NCBI RefSeq assembly: GCF_017329565.1
Contig: NZ_JAFMTT010000019.1
From: Alicyclobacillus mali
Lineage (GTDB): Bacteria; Bacillota; Bacilli; Alicyclobacillales; Alicyclobacillaceae
Reading direction: 5' to 3' (one strand)
Length of the DNA stretch: 48,850 nucleotides
The notes under the pieces are model-generated. The model did no database searches. It saw nothing but the letters and a program-made list of their open reading frames with translations, and had not been told where the DNA came from. Within the stretch, counting starts at the first letter, position 1; every line of letters begins with the position of its first letter. Both the position numbers and the translations under genes were made by a program. Positions 41,062 through 48,850 of this stretch are shown here, piece by piece.

Positions 41062-41090
41062 TTGCGTTTCGTGGACGTGCTCAGTACACT
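41062..41090 (+). promoter_or_regulatory. Candidate promoter of ald
   Basis: TTGCGT (41062-41067) and TACACT (41085-41090) with a 17-base spacer lie 53 bases upstream of the ald start. Confidence 0.5.
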
Positions 41091-41143
41091 GGATGCGGAA
41101 CAAACGAGGGCGACTTGCCCCAAGGCTCGCTGGGGGGATCTAG

Positions 41144-42256
41144 GTGATTATTGGTGTACCCAAGGAATTGAAGGACAACGAGAATCGGGTGGCCATCACG
41201 CCGGCACTAGCGCACGCGCTGGTGGACCAAGGGCACGAGGTTCGGATTGAGGCGGGGGCGGGAGAGGGAAGCGGTTTTCGAGACGAAGACTATACCTCGG
41301 CAGGCGCCACCATCGTCCCGGACGCAGAGACGGTCTGGAAATCGGCGGACATGGTCATGAAGGTCAAAGAGCCCCAACCGGTTGAATATTCGCACTTCCG
41401 GTCCGGGCTCATTTTATTTACCTATCTCCACCTCGCGCCGGAACCGGAGCTCACGAAGGCGCTGATGGATTCGGGCGTCACTGCCATCGCGTACGAGACG
41501 GTGCAACTGGAAGACCGTTCGCTGCCCCTCTTGACTCCGATGTCCGAAGTGGCGGGACGCATGTCCATTCAGATTGGGGCACACTTCTTGGAGAAGGCGC
41601 ACGGCGGGCGCGGCGTGTTGCTCGGCGGCGTGCCCGGTGTACCGCCTGCGCGCGTGATTGTGGTGGGCGGCGGGATCGTCGGCACCAATGCGGCCCGCGT
41701 GGCCGTCGGCATGGGCGCCGATGTCACCATCTTCGACAACAATCCGAAGCGGCTGCGGGAACTGGACGACCTGTTCCAGGGGCGCGTGCGGACCATGATG
41801 TCCAACCCGTACAATCTGCGGGAGCACATCGAGGGTGCGGATCTCCTTATCGGCGCAGTGCTCATCCCGGGGGCGCGCGCACCGAAGATCGTCACGGAAG
41901 AGATGATCAAGGGCATGAACCGCGGCGCCGTGGTGGTCGACGTGGCCATCGATCAGGGCGGGTCCATTGAGACCATCGACCGCATTACGACGCACTCGAA
42001 CCCTGTGTTTGAAAAGCACGGCGTGCTCCATTACGCGGTGGCCAACATTCCGGGCGCGGTGCCGCGAACCTCGACACTTGCACTGACCAACGCGACGGCC
42101 CCCTACGCGCTGCGGCTCGCGCAGGGGCGTGAGGATGCGCTTCGGCACGATCCGGCGTTGGCCCGCGGCGTGAACGTCTACAAGGGCCGTGTCACGTACC
42201 AGGCGGTGGCGGATGCGCTCGGGCTGGCGTATACGCCGATCGACAGTTTGCTGTAA
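41144..42256 (+). CDS. ald: Alanine dehydrogenase
   Basis: 370 residues, the standard length. It interconverts L-alanine and pyruvate plus ammonia with NAD. MIIGVPKELKDNENRVAITP carries substrate-binding residues (including Arg15), VMKVKEPQ has the Lys near residue 75, FTYLHLAPE the His at about 96, and VIVVGGGIVGTNAARVA binds NAD. GTG 41144 lies close after GGGGGGATC. In Bacillus it supports sporulation by letting alanine serve as carbon and energy source. The gene may be co-transcribed with the SufT-like gene 23 bases downstream. Confidence 0.96.
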   Translation: MIIGVPKELKDNENRVAITPALAHALVDQGHEVRIEAGAGEGSGFRDEDYTSAGATIVPDAETVWKSADMVMKVKEPQPVEYSHFRSGLILFTYLHLAPEPELTKALMDSGVTAIAYETVQLEDRSLPLLTPMSEVAGRMSIQIGAHFLEKAHGGRGVLLGGVPGVPPARVIVVGGGIVGTNAARVAVGMGADVTIFDNNPKRLRELDDLFQGRVRTMMSNPYNLREHIEGADLLIGAVLIPGARAPKIVTEEMIKGMNRGAVVVDVAIDQGGSIETIDRITTHSNPVFEKHGVLHYAVANIPGAVPRTSTLALTNATAPYALRLAQGREDALRHDPALARGVNVYKGRVTYQAVADALGLAYTPIDSLL

Positions 42257-42279
42257 AATGTGACTAAGGGGGGGTGCGC

Positions 42280-42588
42280 GTGGTCACCGAGGAACAGGTG
42301 CGCACAGTCTTGATGGACGTGCTTGACCCCGAGATCCAGATCGACATCGTCAACCTGGGCATGGTGTATGGCGTCGACATTCAGGAGGGCGGGAAGCGAA
42401 TCAAGGTTACCGTCACCCTGACGACGATGGGATGCCCGTTGTTTGACGACATCAAGGAACAGATCATCGAGAAGCTGTCCGAGCTGGAAGGGGTCGAAGA
42501 GGTCGACGTGGAGTTGACCTTCGATCCGCCCTGGGACAAAGAGATGATGTCCGAAGAGGCCAAGCTGGTGTTCAAGTACTTGTTCTAA
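42280..42588 (+). CDS. MIP18/DUF59 iron-sulfur assembly factor (SufT-like)
   Basis: 102 residues. VLDPEIQIDIVNLGMVYGV and TLTTMGCPLFDDI are diagnostic of the DUF59 family, whose members (SufT, YitW) help deliver or mature iron-sulfur clusters. Cys near residue 53 (TTMGCPL) is the conserved one. GTG 42280 is favoured because the earlier GTG at 42274 overlaps the AAGGGGGGG ribosome site. It is separated from sufC by a strong hairpin and a new promoter region, so it belongs to the ald unit transcriptionally but to the Suf pathway functionally. Confidence 0.88.
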   Translation: MVTEEQVRTVLMDVLDPEIQIDIVNLGMVYGVDIQEGGKRIKVTVTLTTMGCPLFDDIKEQIIEKLSELEGVEEVDVELTFDPPWDKEMMSEEAKLVFKYLF

Positions 42589-42596
42589 CACATATC

Positions 42597-42638
42597 GCGC
42601 AGGGCGGGGGCGCTTCCGCCCTGCGCCGACTTGCTTTT
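42597..42638 (+). terminator. Hairpin terminator between sufT-like gene and sufC
   Basis: GCGCAGGGCGG (42597-42607) and CCGCCCTGCGC (42616-42626) form a perfect 11-bp stem with an 8-nt loop. T-rich CTTGCTTTTT follows about 3 nt downstream. Confidence 0.75.
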
Positions 42639-42671
42639 TGCTGTCGATGTGGTACGCTTGGGATCGAAAGA

Positions 42672-42697
42672 TGACTTATGCAGTCAACATTATGTTG
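42672..42697. promoter_or_regulatory. Two adjacent palindromes upstream of sufC, candidate Rrf2 operator
   Basis: TGACT-TATGC-AGTCA (42672-42686) is directly followed by, and overlaps by two bases, the perfect dyad CAACAT-T-ATGTTG (42685-42697). They lie 36-60 bases before the sufC start. Weak promoter elements TTGCTT (42631) and TACGCT (42653) lie just upstream, so a regulator bound here could block the suf transcript. The regulator is probably the Rrf2 protein encoded at 48287. Confidence 0.45.
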
Positions 42698-42732
42698 CCA
42701 AGATACAGGCGAAAAGAGAGAGGTCGGTTCGT

Positions 42733-43518
42733 GTGAGCAAACCGGATTTTGTTGTTCGCGGCCTTCGCGTTGCGGTGGAAGGCAAGGAGATTCTGAAGGG
42801 CGTGGACCTTCATGTTCGCGGAGGAGAGATTCACGCCATCATGGGCCCGAATGGGACAGGCAAATCCACGCTGGCTTCGGCCATCATGGGCCATCCGCAT
42901 TACGAGGTGACCGGCGGAGAGATCCTGCTCGACGGCCAGAACGTCCTGGAGATGTCGGTGGACGAGCGCGCTCGCGCGGGGCTGTTCCTGGCCATGCAGT
43001 ACCCGGCCGAGGTTCCCGGTGTGTCGAACGCCAACTTCATCCGCACGGCGTTGAACGCCCGCCGCGGTGAGGGGAACGAGATGCCTGTGCTTCAGTTCCA
43101 TCGCCGCCTCGTGCAGAAGATGAAGGAATTGAGCATCGATCCATCGTTTGCTGAGCGGTACTTGAACGAGGGCTTCTCCGGGGGCGAGAAGAAGCGGAAC
43201 GAGATCCTGCAGATGGCCATGCTCGAGCCTCGCATTGCCATTTTGGACGAGATCGACTCCGGCCTTGATATCGACGCGTTGAAAATCGTCGCGAATGGCG
43301 TCAATCAGCTGCGCTCGGATAACATCGGTTTCCTCATCATCACGCACTATCAGCGGCTTTTGAATTACATCGTGCCGGACGTGGTGCACGTGATGATGCA
43401 GGGACGTATTGTCAAGTCGGGCGACGCCAAACTCGCCGAGGAGCTCGAGGCCAAGGGATATGACTGGTTGAAGCAAGAACTCGGCATTGAAGATGAGACT
43501 GTCGAAGTGGAAGCCTGA
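42733..43518 (+). CDS. sufC: Fe-S cluster assembly ATPase SufC
   Basis: 261 residues, ABC-type ATPase without membrane partner. Walker A GPNGTGKST, signature FSGGEKKRNEI and Walker B ILDEIDSGLDIDAL (Asp-Glu-Ile-Asp-Ser as in SufC) are clear. It drives conformational change of the SufBCD scaffold. GTG 42733 has GAGAGAGG about 10 nt upstream. First gene of the suf operon, 15 bases before sufD. Confidence 0.96.
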   Translation: MSKPDFVVRGLRVAVEGKEILKGVDLHVRGGEIHAIMGPNGTGKSTLASAIMGHPHYEVTGGEILLDGQNVLEMSVDERARAGLFLAMQYPAEVPGVSNANFIRTALNARRGEGNEMPVLQFHRRLVQKMKELSIDPSFAERYLNEGFSGGEKKRNEILQMAMLEPRIAILDEIDSGLDIDALKIVANGVNQLRSDNIGFLIITHYQRLLNYIVPDVVHVMMQGRIVKSGDAKLAEELEAKGYDWLKQELGIEDETVEVEA

Positions 43519-43533
43519 GGGGGTGACGCAGCC

Positions 43534-44805
43534 ATGGGAGAAGTGACTGCTTTGAATCCAGTGCTGCGCGTCGCCCAGGCGTTGCAGGAGCCAAAGGCTG
43601 TAACCGTTCGGCGGGATGCGGCTTGGAAGCTGTATGAGTCGCTTGAGGTCCCTCGCCTTGAAAAGACGGATTTGCGGCGCGTCGCGTGGGAAGTGGGCGA
43701 GTTCGAGCCGTCGGACGCTCCCGTACCGGAAGCGGCGCTTGGCTATGTTCGCGAGCTTGCGCACTCCTACGCGCTCGTCGTGGACGGCCGGATTCGCGAG
43801 ATCCACCTGAGCGAGGAGGCCAAGGAGAAGGGTGTCGTTGTCACCTCCATTTTGGAGGCGTGCGACGCGCATCCTGAGATCTGGAATCGGCACTTTGGCA
43901 CCATTGTGCCCGCCGAAGAGGCGAAGTGGACAGCGTTGAACATGGCGCTGTTCGCGGGCGGGTTGTTTGTGCTCGTCCCGCGCGGCGCGGAGCTGGAGCA
44001 GCCTGTCGAGGTCGTTTACGTCTGGACGGGGCGCACCTTCAGCGCCTGCTCCCGGAGTCTGGTCGTCACCGAACCGCTGTCGAGACTGCGCTACGCGGAG
44101 ACGACCTTCGCATCGGACGGGGGGCGCTTCGTCAACAGTCACGTGCTTGAGGTGTTTGCCGGGCAGGCGAGCCGGGTCGAGATCGCGACGGCGGACGAGT
44201 GGGCCAAGGGCGGCATCCATTTCGTGACCCGGCGCGCGAAGGCGGGTAACGACGCCGAGATCGACTGGGTGGTGGCGGATACGTCCGATGGCCAGGCGGT
44301 GGAGACGATCGAGAGTGCGCTTGTGGGGCAGGGCAGTCGGAGCTTCGCTCGCGTCATGGGACTCGGCCACGGCCGCGCACACGTGGAGATCACGGCGAGC
44401 ATGCGGCACGTGGGGCGCCACACGGAAAGCGAGATCTCGATGAACGGAGCGCTGCGCGACCGCGCGAACGTGATTTTCCGCAGCCGCACGCAGATCGAAA
44501 AAGGCGCGATCGGCGCGGGCAGCGAGCAGCACGATCGGATGATCATGGTGGACGGCACGGCGCGGGCGGATGCCATCCCGATGCTGCTCATCGACGAGAA
44601 CGACGTGGAGCGCTGCGGCCACGCGGCGAGCGTCGGCAAGATTGACCCGCTGCAGGTGTACTATCTCATGTCGCGCGGCATTCCGCAGTCCGTCGCGGTG
44701 CAGATGATTATCTGGGGCTACCTGCGCGATTCGGTCGAGGCACTGCCGTCGGACGCCATGCGCGATCTCGTCGTGTCAAGGGTGGAAAGGGAGCTTGCGC
44801 GATGA
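43534..44805 (+). CDS. sufD: Fe-S cluster assembly protein SufD
   Basis: 423 residues, the SufB-related beta-helix partner in the SufBC2D scaffold. Typical segments: WTALNMALFAGGLFVLVPRG, FVNSHVLEVFAGQ, SMNGALRDRANVIFRSRTQI, ARADAIPMLLIDENDVERCG and VYYLMSRGIPQSVA. ATG 43534 follows GAGGGGGTG. The stop overlaps the sufS start (ATGA). Confidence 0.95.
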   Translation: MGEVTALNPVLRVAQALQEPKAVTVRRDAAWKLYESLEVPRLEKTDLRRVAWEVGEFEPSDAPVPEAALGYVRELAHSYALVVDGRIREIHLSEEAKEKGVVVTSILEACDAHPEIWNRHFGTIVPAEEAKWTALNMALFAGGLFVLVPRGAELEQPVEVVYVWTGRTFSACSRSLVVTEPLSRLRYAETTFASDGGRFVNSHVLEVFAGQASRVEIATADEWAKGGIHFVTRRAKAGNDAEIDWVVADTSDGQAVETIESALVGQGSRSFARVMGLGHGRAHVEITASMRHVGRHTESEISMNGALRDRANVIFRSRTQIEKGAIGAGSEQHDRMIMVDGTARADAIPMLLIDENDVERCGHAASVGKIDPLQVYYLMSRGIPQSVAVQMIIWGYLRDSVEALPSDAMRDLVVSRVERELAR

Positions 44806-46034
44806 ACGCGGAGGAGCTTCGCAAGGATTTTCCGATTTTGTCGGAGCGAATCAACGGACATCGACTGGTGTACCTGGATAACGCGGCGACGTCGCAGAAG
44901 CCGCGCCAGGTCATCGACGCCTTGCGTCGATACTACGAGCACGACAACTCCAACGTGCACCGCGGCGTGCATACGCTGGGTTCGCGCGCGACCGAGGCGT
45001 ACGAGGCGGCGCGCGAGCGGGTGGCGCGGTTCATCCGGGCGAAATCACCACAGGAGATTGTCTTCACGCGCGGCACGACGGAGTCGCTGAATATGATCGC
45101 GCACGGATATGCGCGCGCGAAGCTGCGCGAAGGGGACGAAATTGTCCTGCCGCCGAGCGAGCACCACTCCAACCTCATCCCGTGGCAGCAGGCGGCGCGG
45201 GCGACGGGCGCGACGTTGCGCTACCTGCCGCTGCAGCCGGACGGGACCATCCGGCTGGAGGACGTCGAGGCGGCGGTGACGGATCGGACCAAGATTGTGG
45301 CCATCGCGCACGTGTCGAATGTGCTTGGCACGGTCAACCCGGTGCGGGAGATCGCCGAGATCGCCCACCGCCACGGGGCCATCATCGTCGTGGATGGGGC
45401 GCAGAGCGTGCCACACATGCCGACGGACGTCGTGGAGATGGACTGCGACTTTCTGGCGTTCTCGGGCCACAAGATGCTCGGCCCGACGGGAATCGGCGTG
45501 CTGTACGGCAAAGCCGAGTTGTTGGCGGAGATGGAGCCGACGTACTTCGGCGGTGAGATGATCGACGTGGTGGATCTGTACGAGTCGACGTGGAAAGAGG
45601 CGCCGTGGAAGTTTGAGGGCGGCACGCCCATCATCGCGGGCGCCATCGGGCTCGCCGCCGCGATGGACTATCTCGAGAGGGTCGGCATGGCGGAGATCGA
45701 GCGGCACGATGCAGCGCTCGCCGCGAAGGCCGTCGAGCGGCTGGCCGAGATCGACGGCGTGACCATCTTCGGTCCGCCACCCGGGCAGTCGCGCGCGGGC
45801 CTCGTCACGTTCAACCTCGGCCGCGTCCATCCGCATGATCTCGCCACCGTGCTCGATGCGCGCGGCGTGGCTATCCGGGCAGGGCACCATTGCGCGCAGC
45901 CGCTGATGCGCCTGTTCAACGTCCCCGCGACGGCGCGCGCGAGCTTCTACCTGTACAATACCGAGGAAGACGTCGATGCGCTCGTGGATGCCGTCCTCGA
46001 GGCAAAGGAGTTTTTCGGCCATGCAATTGGATGA
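44802..46034 (+). CDS. sufS: Cysteine desulfurase SufS
   Basis: 410 residues, type II PLP cysteine desulfurase supplying persulfide sulfur. PLP Lys lies in LAFSGHKMLGPTG, the substrate site includes THxxxxN-like IAHVSNVLGTVNP, and the catalytic loop Cys in GHHCAQPLMRLF. The start overlaps sufD and the end overlaps sufU by 14 bases, ensuring coupled synthesis with its sulfur acceptor SufU. Confidence 0.96.
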   Translation: MNAEELRKDFPILSERINGHRLVYLDNAATSQKPRQVIDALRRYYEHDNSNVHRGVHTLGSRATEAYEAARERVARFIRAKSPQEIVFTRGTTESLNMIAHGYARAKLREGDEIVLPPSEHHSNLIPWQQAARATGATLRYLPLQPDGTIRLEDVEAAVTDRTKIVAIAHVSNVLGTVNPVREIAEIAHRHGAIIVVDGAQSVPHMPTDVVEMDCDFLAFSGHKMLGPTGIGVLYGKAELLAEMEPTYFGGEMIDVVDLYESTWKEAPWKFEGGTPIIAGAIGLAAAMDYLERVGMAEIERHDAALAAKAVERLAEIDGVTIFGPPPGQSRAGLVTFNLGRVHPHDLATVLDARGVAIRAGHHCAQPLMRLFNVPATARASFYLYNTEEDVDALVDAVLEAKEFFGHAIG

Positions 46035-46476
46035 TCTGTACCGCCAGGTGATCATGGATCACTATCAGCATCCGCGCAATCGGGGGACGCTCGATGAGAG
46101 CGCCATCTCGGTGGATCTGCGCAATCCGAGCTGTGGCGACGAAATTCACCTGCAGCTGCTCGTGGAGGGCGGCGTGGTCAAGGACGTCCGGTTCCTCGGC
46201 AGCGGCTGTTCCATTTCGATGGCGTCGGCCTCGATGATGACGGAGGCCATCAAGGGCAAGCCCATTGAGGAGGCTGTCGAGCTCGCGCATTCCTTCCGCG
46301 CGATGATGCGCGGCGAGGACGTGGATCTGGAGCACATGGGGGAGCTTGAAGCCTTGCAGGGCGTGAGCAAGTTTCCGGCGCGCATCAAGTGTGCGACGTT
46401 GGCGTGGCAGGCGCTGGAGCGAGCTGCGTCCGTGCCCCATGGGGAGCACGTCGAGGAAGAGACGTTCGGCGAGTGA
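46021..46476 (+). CDS. sufU: SufU sulfur-transfer zinc protein
   Basis: 151 residues, IscU fold. Zinc ligands Cys38, Asp40 (NPSCGD), Cys63 (GSGCSIS) and Cys124 (RIKCATL) are all present. The insertion between GxGCSIS and the last Cys that marks Gram-positive SufU is visible. It accepts sulfur from SufS. ATG 46021 follows AAAGGAG within sufS. Confidence 0.95.
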   Translation: MQLDDLYRQVIMDHYQHPRNRGTLDESAISVDLRNPSCGDEIHLQLLVEGGVVKDVRFLGSGCSISMASASMMTEAIKGKPIEEAVELAHSFRAMMRGEDVDLEHMGELEALQGVSKFPARIKCATLAWQALERAASVPHGEHVEEETFGE

Positions 46477-46527
46477 GGAAAGGGCCGCGAGCTGCGGCCG
46501 AGATCGACCACGAGGAGGGGATTGGAC

Positions 46528-47925
46528 ATGGCGAAAGTGCTGCCGGACATGGAAGAGTACCAGTATGGTTTTCACGACCCGGACATCGCCGTGGCGAAGC
46601 TCGACAAGGGTTTGTCGCGAAAGACCGTCGAGCAGATCTCGATGATGAAGAACGAGCCCGGATGGATGACTGACTTCCGCCTGCGCGCGCTGGAGATATT
46701 TGAGCAGAAGCCGATGCCCATGTGGGGCGGCGATCTGAGCGAGCTCAACTTCGACGACATCACGTACTACGTGAAACCGACAGAAAAGAAGGGGCGCTCG
46801 TGGGACGAGGTGCCGGAGGAGATCAAGCGGACGTTTGATCGCCTCGGCATCCCGGAGGCGGAACAGAAGTTCCTCGCGGGTGTCTCGGCGCAGTACGAGT
46901 CGGAGGTCGTCTACCACTCGATGCGCCAGGACCTCGAGAAAATGGGCGTCATCTTCATGGACACGGATAGCGCGCTGCGCGAGTACCCTGAGCTGTTCAA
47001 GGAGTATTTCGGCACCGTCGTGCCACCGGAGGACAACAAGTTCGCGGCGCTCAACAGCGCGGTGTGGAGCGGCGGCAGCTTCATCTATGTGCCGAAGGGG
47101 GTTCGCTGCGAGGTTCCGTTGCAGGCGTACTTCCGCATCAACTCCGAGAACATGGGTCAGTTCGAGCGCACGCTCATCATCTGCGACGACGACAGCTTCG
47201 TCCACTACGTCGAGGGCTGCACGGCGCCGATTTACAGCACCAACTCGCTGCACAGCGCCGTGGTCGAGATCATCGTGAAGAGCGGTGCTCGCTGCCGCTA
47301 TACGACCATTCAGAACTGGGCGCCGAACATCTACAACCTGGTGACAAAGCGTGCCGTTGCGTACCGCAACGCCACGATGGAATGGGTCGACGGCAATATC
47401 GGCTCGAAGCTGACGATGAAGTACCCGTCGGTGTACATGAAGGAAGAGGGCGCGAAGGCGATGGTGCTGTCCATCGCGGTGGCGGGCCGCGGCCAGCATC
47501 AGGACGCGGGCGCGAAAGTGGTTCACCTGGCGCCCAACACGACATCGACCATCGTGTCGAAGTCCATCAGCAAGCACGGCGGCAAGACGACATACAGGGG
47601 TCTCGCGAGCTTTGGCCCGAACGCGAAGGGCGCGAAGGCGAACATCAAGTGTGATACGCTGATCCTCGACGACAACTCGACGTCGGACACGATTCCGTAC
47701 AACGAGATCATGAACGACGACGTGACACTCGAGCACGAGGCCTCGGTATCCAAGGTGAGCGAGGAGCAGCTGTTTTACCTCATGAGCCGTGGAATTTCGG
47801 AGGAAGAAGCGACGCGCATGATCGTGATGGGGTTCATTGAGCCATTCACGCGTGAGCTGCCGATGGAGTACGCTGTCGAAATGAATCGGCTCATCAAGCT
47901 GGAAATGGAAGGTTCGATCGGCTGA
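46528..47925 (+). CDS. sufB: Fe-S cluster assembly protein SufB
   Basis: 465 residues, the scaffold on which clusters are built. Conserved stretches: YESEVVYHSMRQDLEKMGVI, FRINSENMGQFERTLIICDD, GCTAPIYSTNSLHSAVVEI, and ATMEWVDGNIGSKLTMKYP. The ATG at 46528 has GAGGAGGGG 7 nt upstream; a TTG at 46522 is in frame. The gap of 51 bases after sufU holds only this ribosome site. Its last base overlaps the Rieske gene start. Confidence 0.96.
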   Translation: MAKVLPDMEEYQYGFHDPDIAVAKLDKGLSRKTVEQISMMKNEPGWMTDFRLRALEIFEQKPMPMWGGDLSELNFDDITYYVKPTEKKGRSWDEVPEEIKRTFDRLGIPEAEQKFLAGVSAQYESEVVYHSMRQDLEKMGVIFMDTDSALREYPELFKEYFGTVVPPEDNKFAALNSAVWSGGSFIYVPKGVRCEVPLQAYFRINSENMGQFERTLIICDDDSFVHYVEGCTAPIYSTNSLHSAVVEIIVKSGARCRYTTIQNWAPNIYNLVTKRAVAYRNATMEWVDGNIGSKLTMKYPSVYMKEEGAKAMVLSIAVAGRGQHQDAGAKVVHLAPNTTSTIVSKSISKHGGKTTYRGLASFGPNAKGAKANIKCDTLILDDNSTSDTIPYNEIMNDDVTLEHEASVSKVSEEQLFYLMSRGISEEEATRMIVMGFIEPFTRELPMEYAVEMNRLIKLEMEGSIG

Positions 47926-48236
47926 TGGCTTGGATCAAGGTGGCGAGTGTCTCCGAGATCGGCGTGGGGGAGATGAAGCGCGTCGAGTTGCCTTATGACG
48001 ACGTCGCCATTTACCACGCCGAGGACGGGTTTTATGCGACGTCGGATGTGTGCACACACGCGGCTCAGTCGCTCACGGAGGGCCGTCTGGAAGGGCACAT
48101 TGTGCACTGTCCGCGTCACGGAGGAAAATTTGATATCCGCACAGGCGAGCCAACGGCTCTGCCGTGCGTGATTCCGCTGCAGACGTATCCGGTGGAGGTT
48201 CGCGGCGGAGAAGTGTGGATCGACGACGAGGGCTGA
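47925..48236 (+). CDS. Rieske-type [2Fe-2S] ferredoxin
   Basis: 103 residues, a single Rieske domain. Cluster ligands Cys43 and His45 (VCTHAAQ) and Cys62 and His65 (HCPRHGG) match the CxH...CxxH pattern of small non-respiratory ferredoxins. ATG overlaps the sufB stop (TGATG). Its place in the suf operon suggests it is either an electron donor for cluster assembly or a client; both are inference. It is not part of the Bacillus subtilis suf operon. Confidence 0.92.
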   Translation: MAWIKVASVSEIGVGEMKRVELPYDDVAIYHAEDGFYATSDVCTHAAQSLTEGRLEGHIVHCPRHGGKFDIRTGEPTALPCVIPLQTYPVEVRGGEVWIDDEG

Positions 48237-48286
48237 CCCGGTCGTCGATCTCGCCCTCCGCGTTCGACGCGGAACGGAGGGATAAC

Positions 48287-48721
48287 TTGAAGATTTCAAG
48301 CCGCACAGAATACGGGCTCCGCGCCATGGTGGCGCTTGCCAGAATGGCGGGGCATGAGCGCCCGGTGCCACTCCGGGCCATCGCAGAGGTGGAGGCCATC
48401 CCGGAGCCGTTCTTGGATCAGATTATGGCGAAGCTGCGCCGGGCCAATCTGGTGACGAGCGTTCGCGGCGTGAACGGCGGGTACCATCTGAGTCGGCCGG
48501 CGGAGGAGATCTCGGTCGGCGAGTTGGTGCGGGTGCTCGAGGGATCGCTTGCGCCCATTGCATGCGTGGACGACGCCGATCCCGACACCGCCTCATGCGA
48601 TCTGTACGCGGGTTGTCACGCGCGAAGCGTGTGGGTGCGGGTGACAAAAGCCATCGCGCGAGCGCTTGATCAGCTGTCGCTCGCAGACGTCATGCACGAC
48701 GACGTGCCGCTTCAGGTGTAG
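48287..48721 (+). CDS. Rrf2-family iron-sulfur-sensing repressor (IscR/SufR-like)
   Basis: 144 residues. The winged helix includes ISSRTEYGLRAMVALARM, the AIAEVEAIPEPFLDQIMAKL recognition region and VRGVNGGYHLSRP. Three cysteines, Cys93, Cys104 and Cys110 (followed by His111), sit where IscR-type regulators hold a [2Fe-2S] cluster. TTG 48287 follows GGAGGG (48277-48282). As last gene of the suf operon it probably represses the operon when clusters are sufficient. The leader (48254-48281) can fold CCCTCCG against CGGAGGG, hiding the ribosome site. Confidence 0.9.
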   Translation: MKISSRTEYGLRAMVALARMAGHERPVPLRAIAEVEAIPEPFLDQIMAKLRRANLVTSVRGVNGGYHLSRPAEEISVGELVRVLEGSLAPIACVDDADPDTASCDLYAGCHARSVWVRVTKAIARALDQLSLADVMHDDVPLQV

Positions 48722-48745
48722 AGGCGGCACGTCGTCAATTTGTGT
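48698..48745 (+). terminator. Terminator of the suf operon
   Basis: GACGACGTGCCGC (48698-48710) and GCGGCACGTCGTC (48724-48736) form a perfect 13-bp stem (one base inside each arm shared with the rrf2 3' end) around a 13-nt loop containing the stop codon. AATTTGTGT follows. Confidence 0.75.
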
Positions 48746-48850
48746 GTTTAATTGAGCCTTTTGCAGAATGACTGATTCCATCGCGAGCGAAAACCACGCA
48801 CACTTCTCGTGAAAGATAACTCATTCCATAAAAATCCTTTTCTGCTGTGT
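48746..48850. other. AT-rich intergenic end of the window, nothing recognised
   Basis: The last ~100 bases carry no open frame with a ribosome site. They are richer in A/T than the preceding genes and may be the promoter region of a gene beyond the window. Confidence 0.4.

Noticed and set aside
42676..44622. A 648-codon minus-strand frame opposite sufC and sufD
   Set aside because: Antisense shadow; the plus-strand proteins have full Suf signatures.
1..48850. CRISPR arrays, rRNA or tRNA genes, complete insertion sequences
   Set aside because: No repeated spacer pattern, cloverleaf or transposase gene was seen; a covariance-model scan would be needed to exclude small RNAs.

Overview
The window reads as a chromosomal segment of a moderately high-GC, endospore-forming member of the Bacilli, most like Alicyclobacillus. 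This is inferred from protein content: split sigK, YojF/BshB2 of bacillithiol synthesis, SufCDSUB, YtpB and YkoEDC, together with Bacillus-type Shine-Dalgarno sequences and many GTG/TTG starts. No rRNA, tRNA, CRISPR array or intact IS was seen.

Layout. 1-3250: a TPP riboswitch with terminator controls an ECF vitamin transporter (YkoE plus a single protein fusing both ATPases to the T component). 3371-5438: transketolase and terminator. 5440-7620: a visibly AT-rich accessory island with a membrane protein, an orphan Imm63-like immunity protein, a small membrane protein and two broken remnants of plasmid/phage-type genes. 7626-10630: LysR regulator, mnmA and a degenerate ThyX-like protein. 10647-14952: a small unknown gene, then an overlapping run of SDR, mercaptopyruvate sulfurtransferase, YojF, BshB2 and acyl-CoA dehydrogenase. 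15003-16752: a membrane-anchored unknown, a cyclophilin lipoprotein and a DJ-1/PfpI-like protein. 16901-22827: pcrA, an unknown, a GNAT protein with a start-codon hairpin, an Nfu-like scaffold, an RluA-type pseudouridine synthase, a YihY/BrkB-type protein and folB. 22831-24287: ytpB and a His/Pro-rich small protein. 24444-29198: two tandem dynamin-like GTPases and an HtrA protease.

29235-32410 is the most notable region. The sporulation sigma factor gene sigK (minus strand) is split by an intervening element of about 2.44 kb, a miniature 'skin' element. It carries a SpoIVCA-type large serine recombinase and one DedA-family membrane protein. The two sigK halves share an AAG core, and joining them at that core rebuilds a 243-residue pro-sigma-K in frame. 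The circular product would have a 26-bp attP with 10-bp inverted arms matching at 9 of 10 positions, centred on the core.

32418-41025: SGNH hydrolase, a secreted-looking or spore-related unknown, folE, isoaspartyl dipeptidase, sodA, fabI, class 2 pyrD, and an ECF sigma/anti-sigma pair. 41144-48721: alanine dehydrogenase, a SufT-like protein, then sufC-sufD-sufS-sufU-sufB followed by a Rieske ferredoxin and a three-cysteine Rrf2 regulator. Palindromic candidate operators lie upstream of sufC, which suggests an autoregulated iron-sulfur assembly operon.
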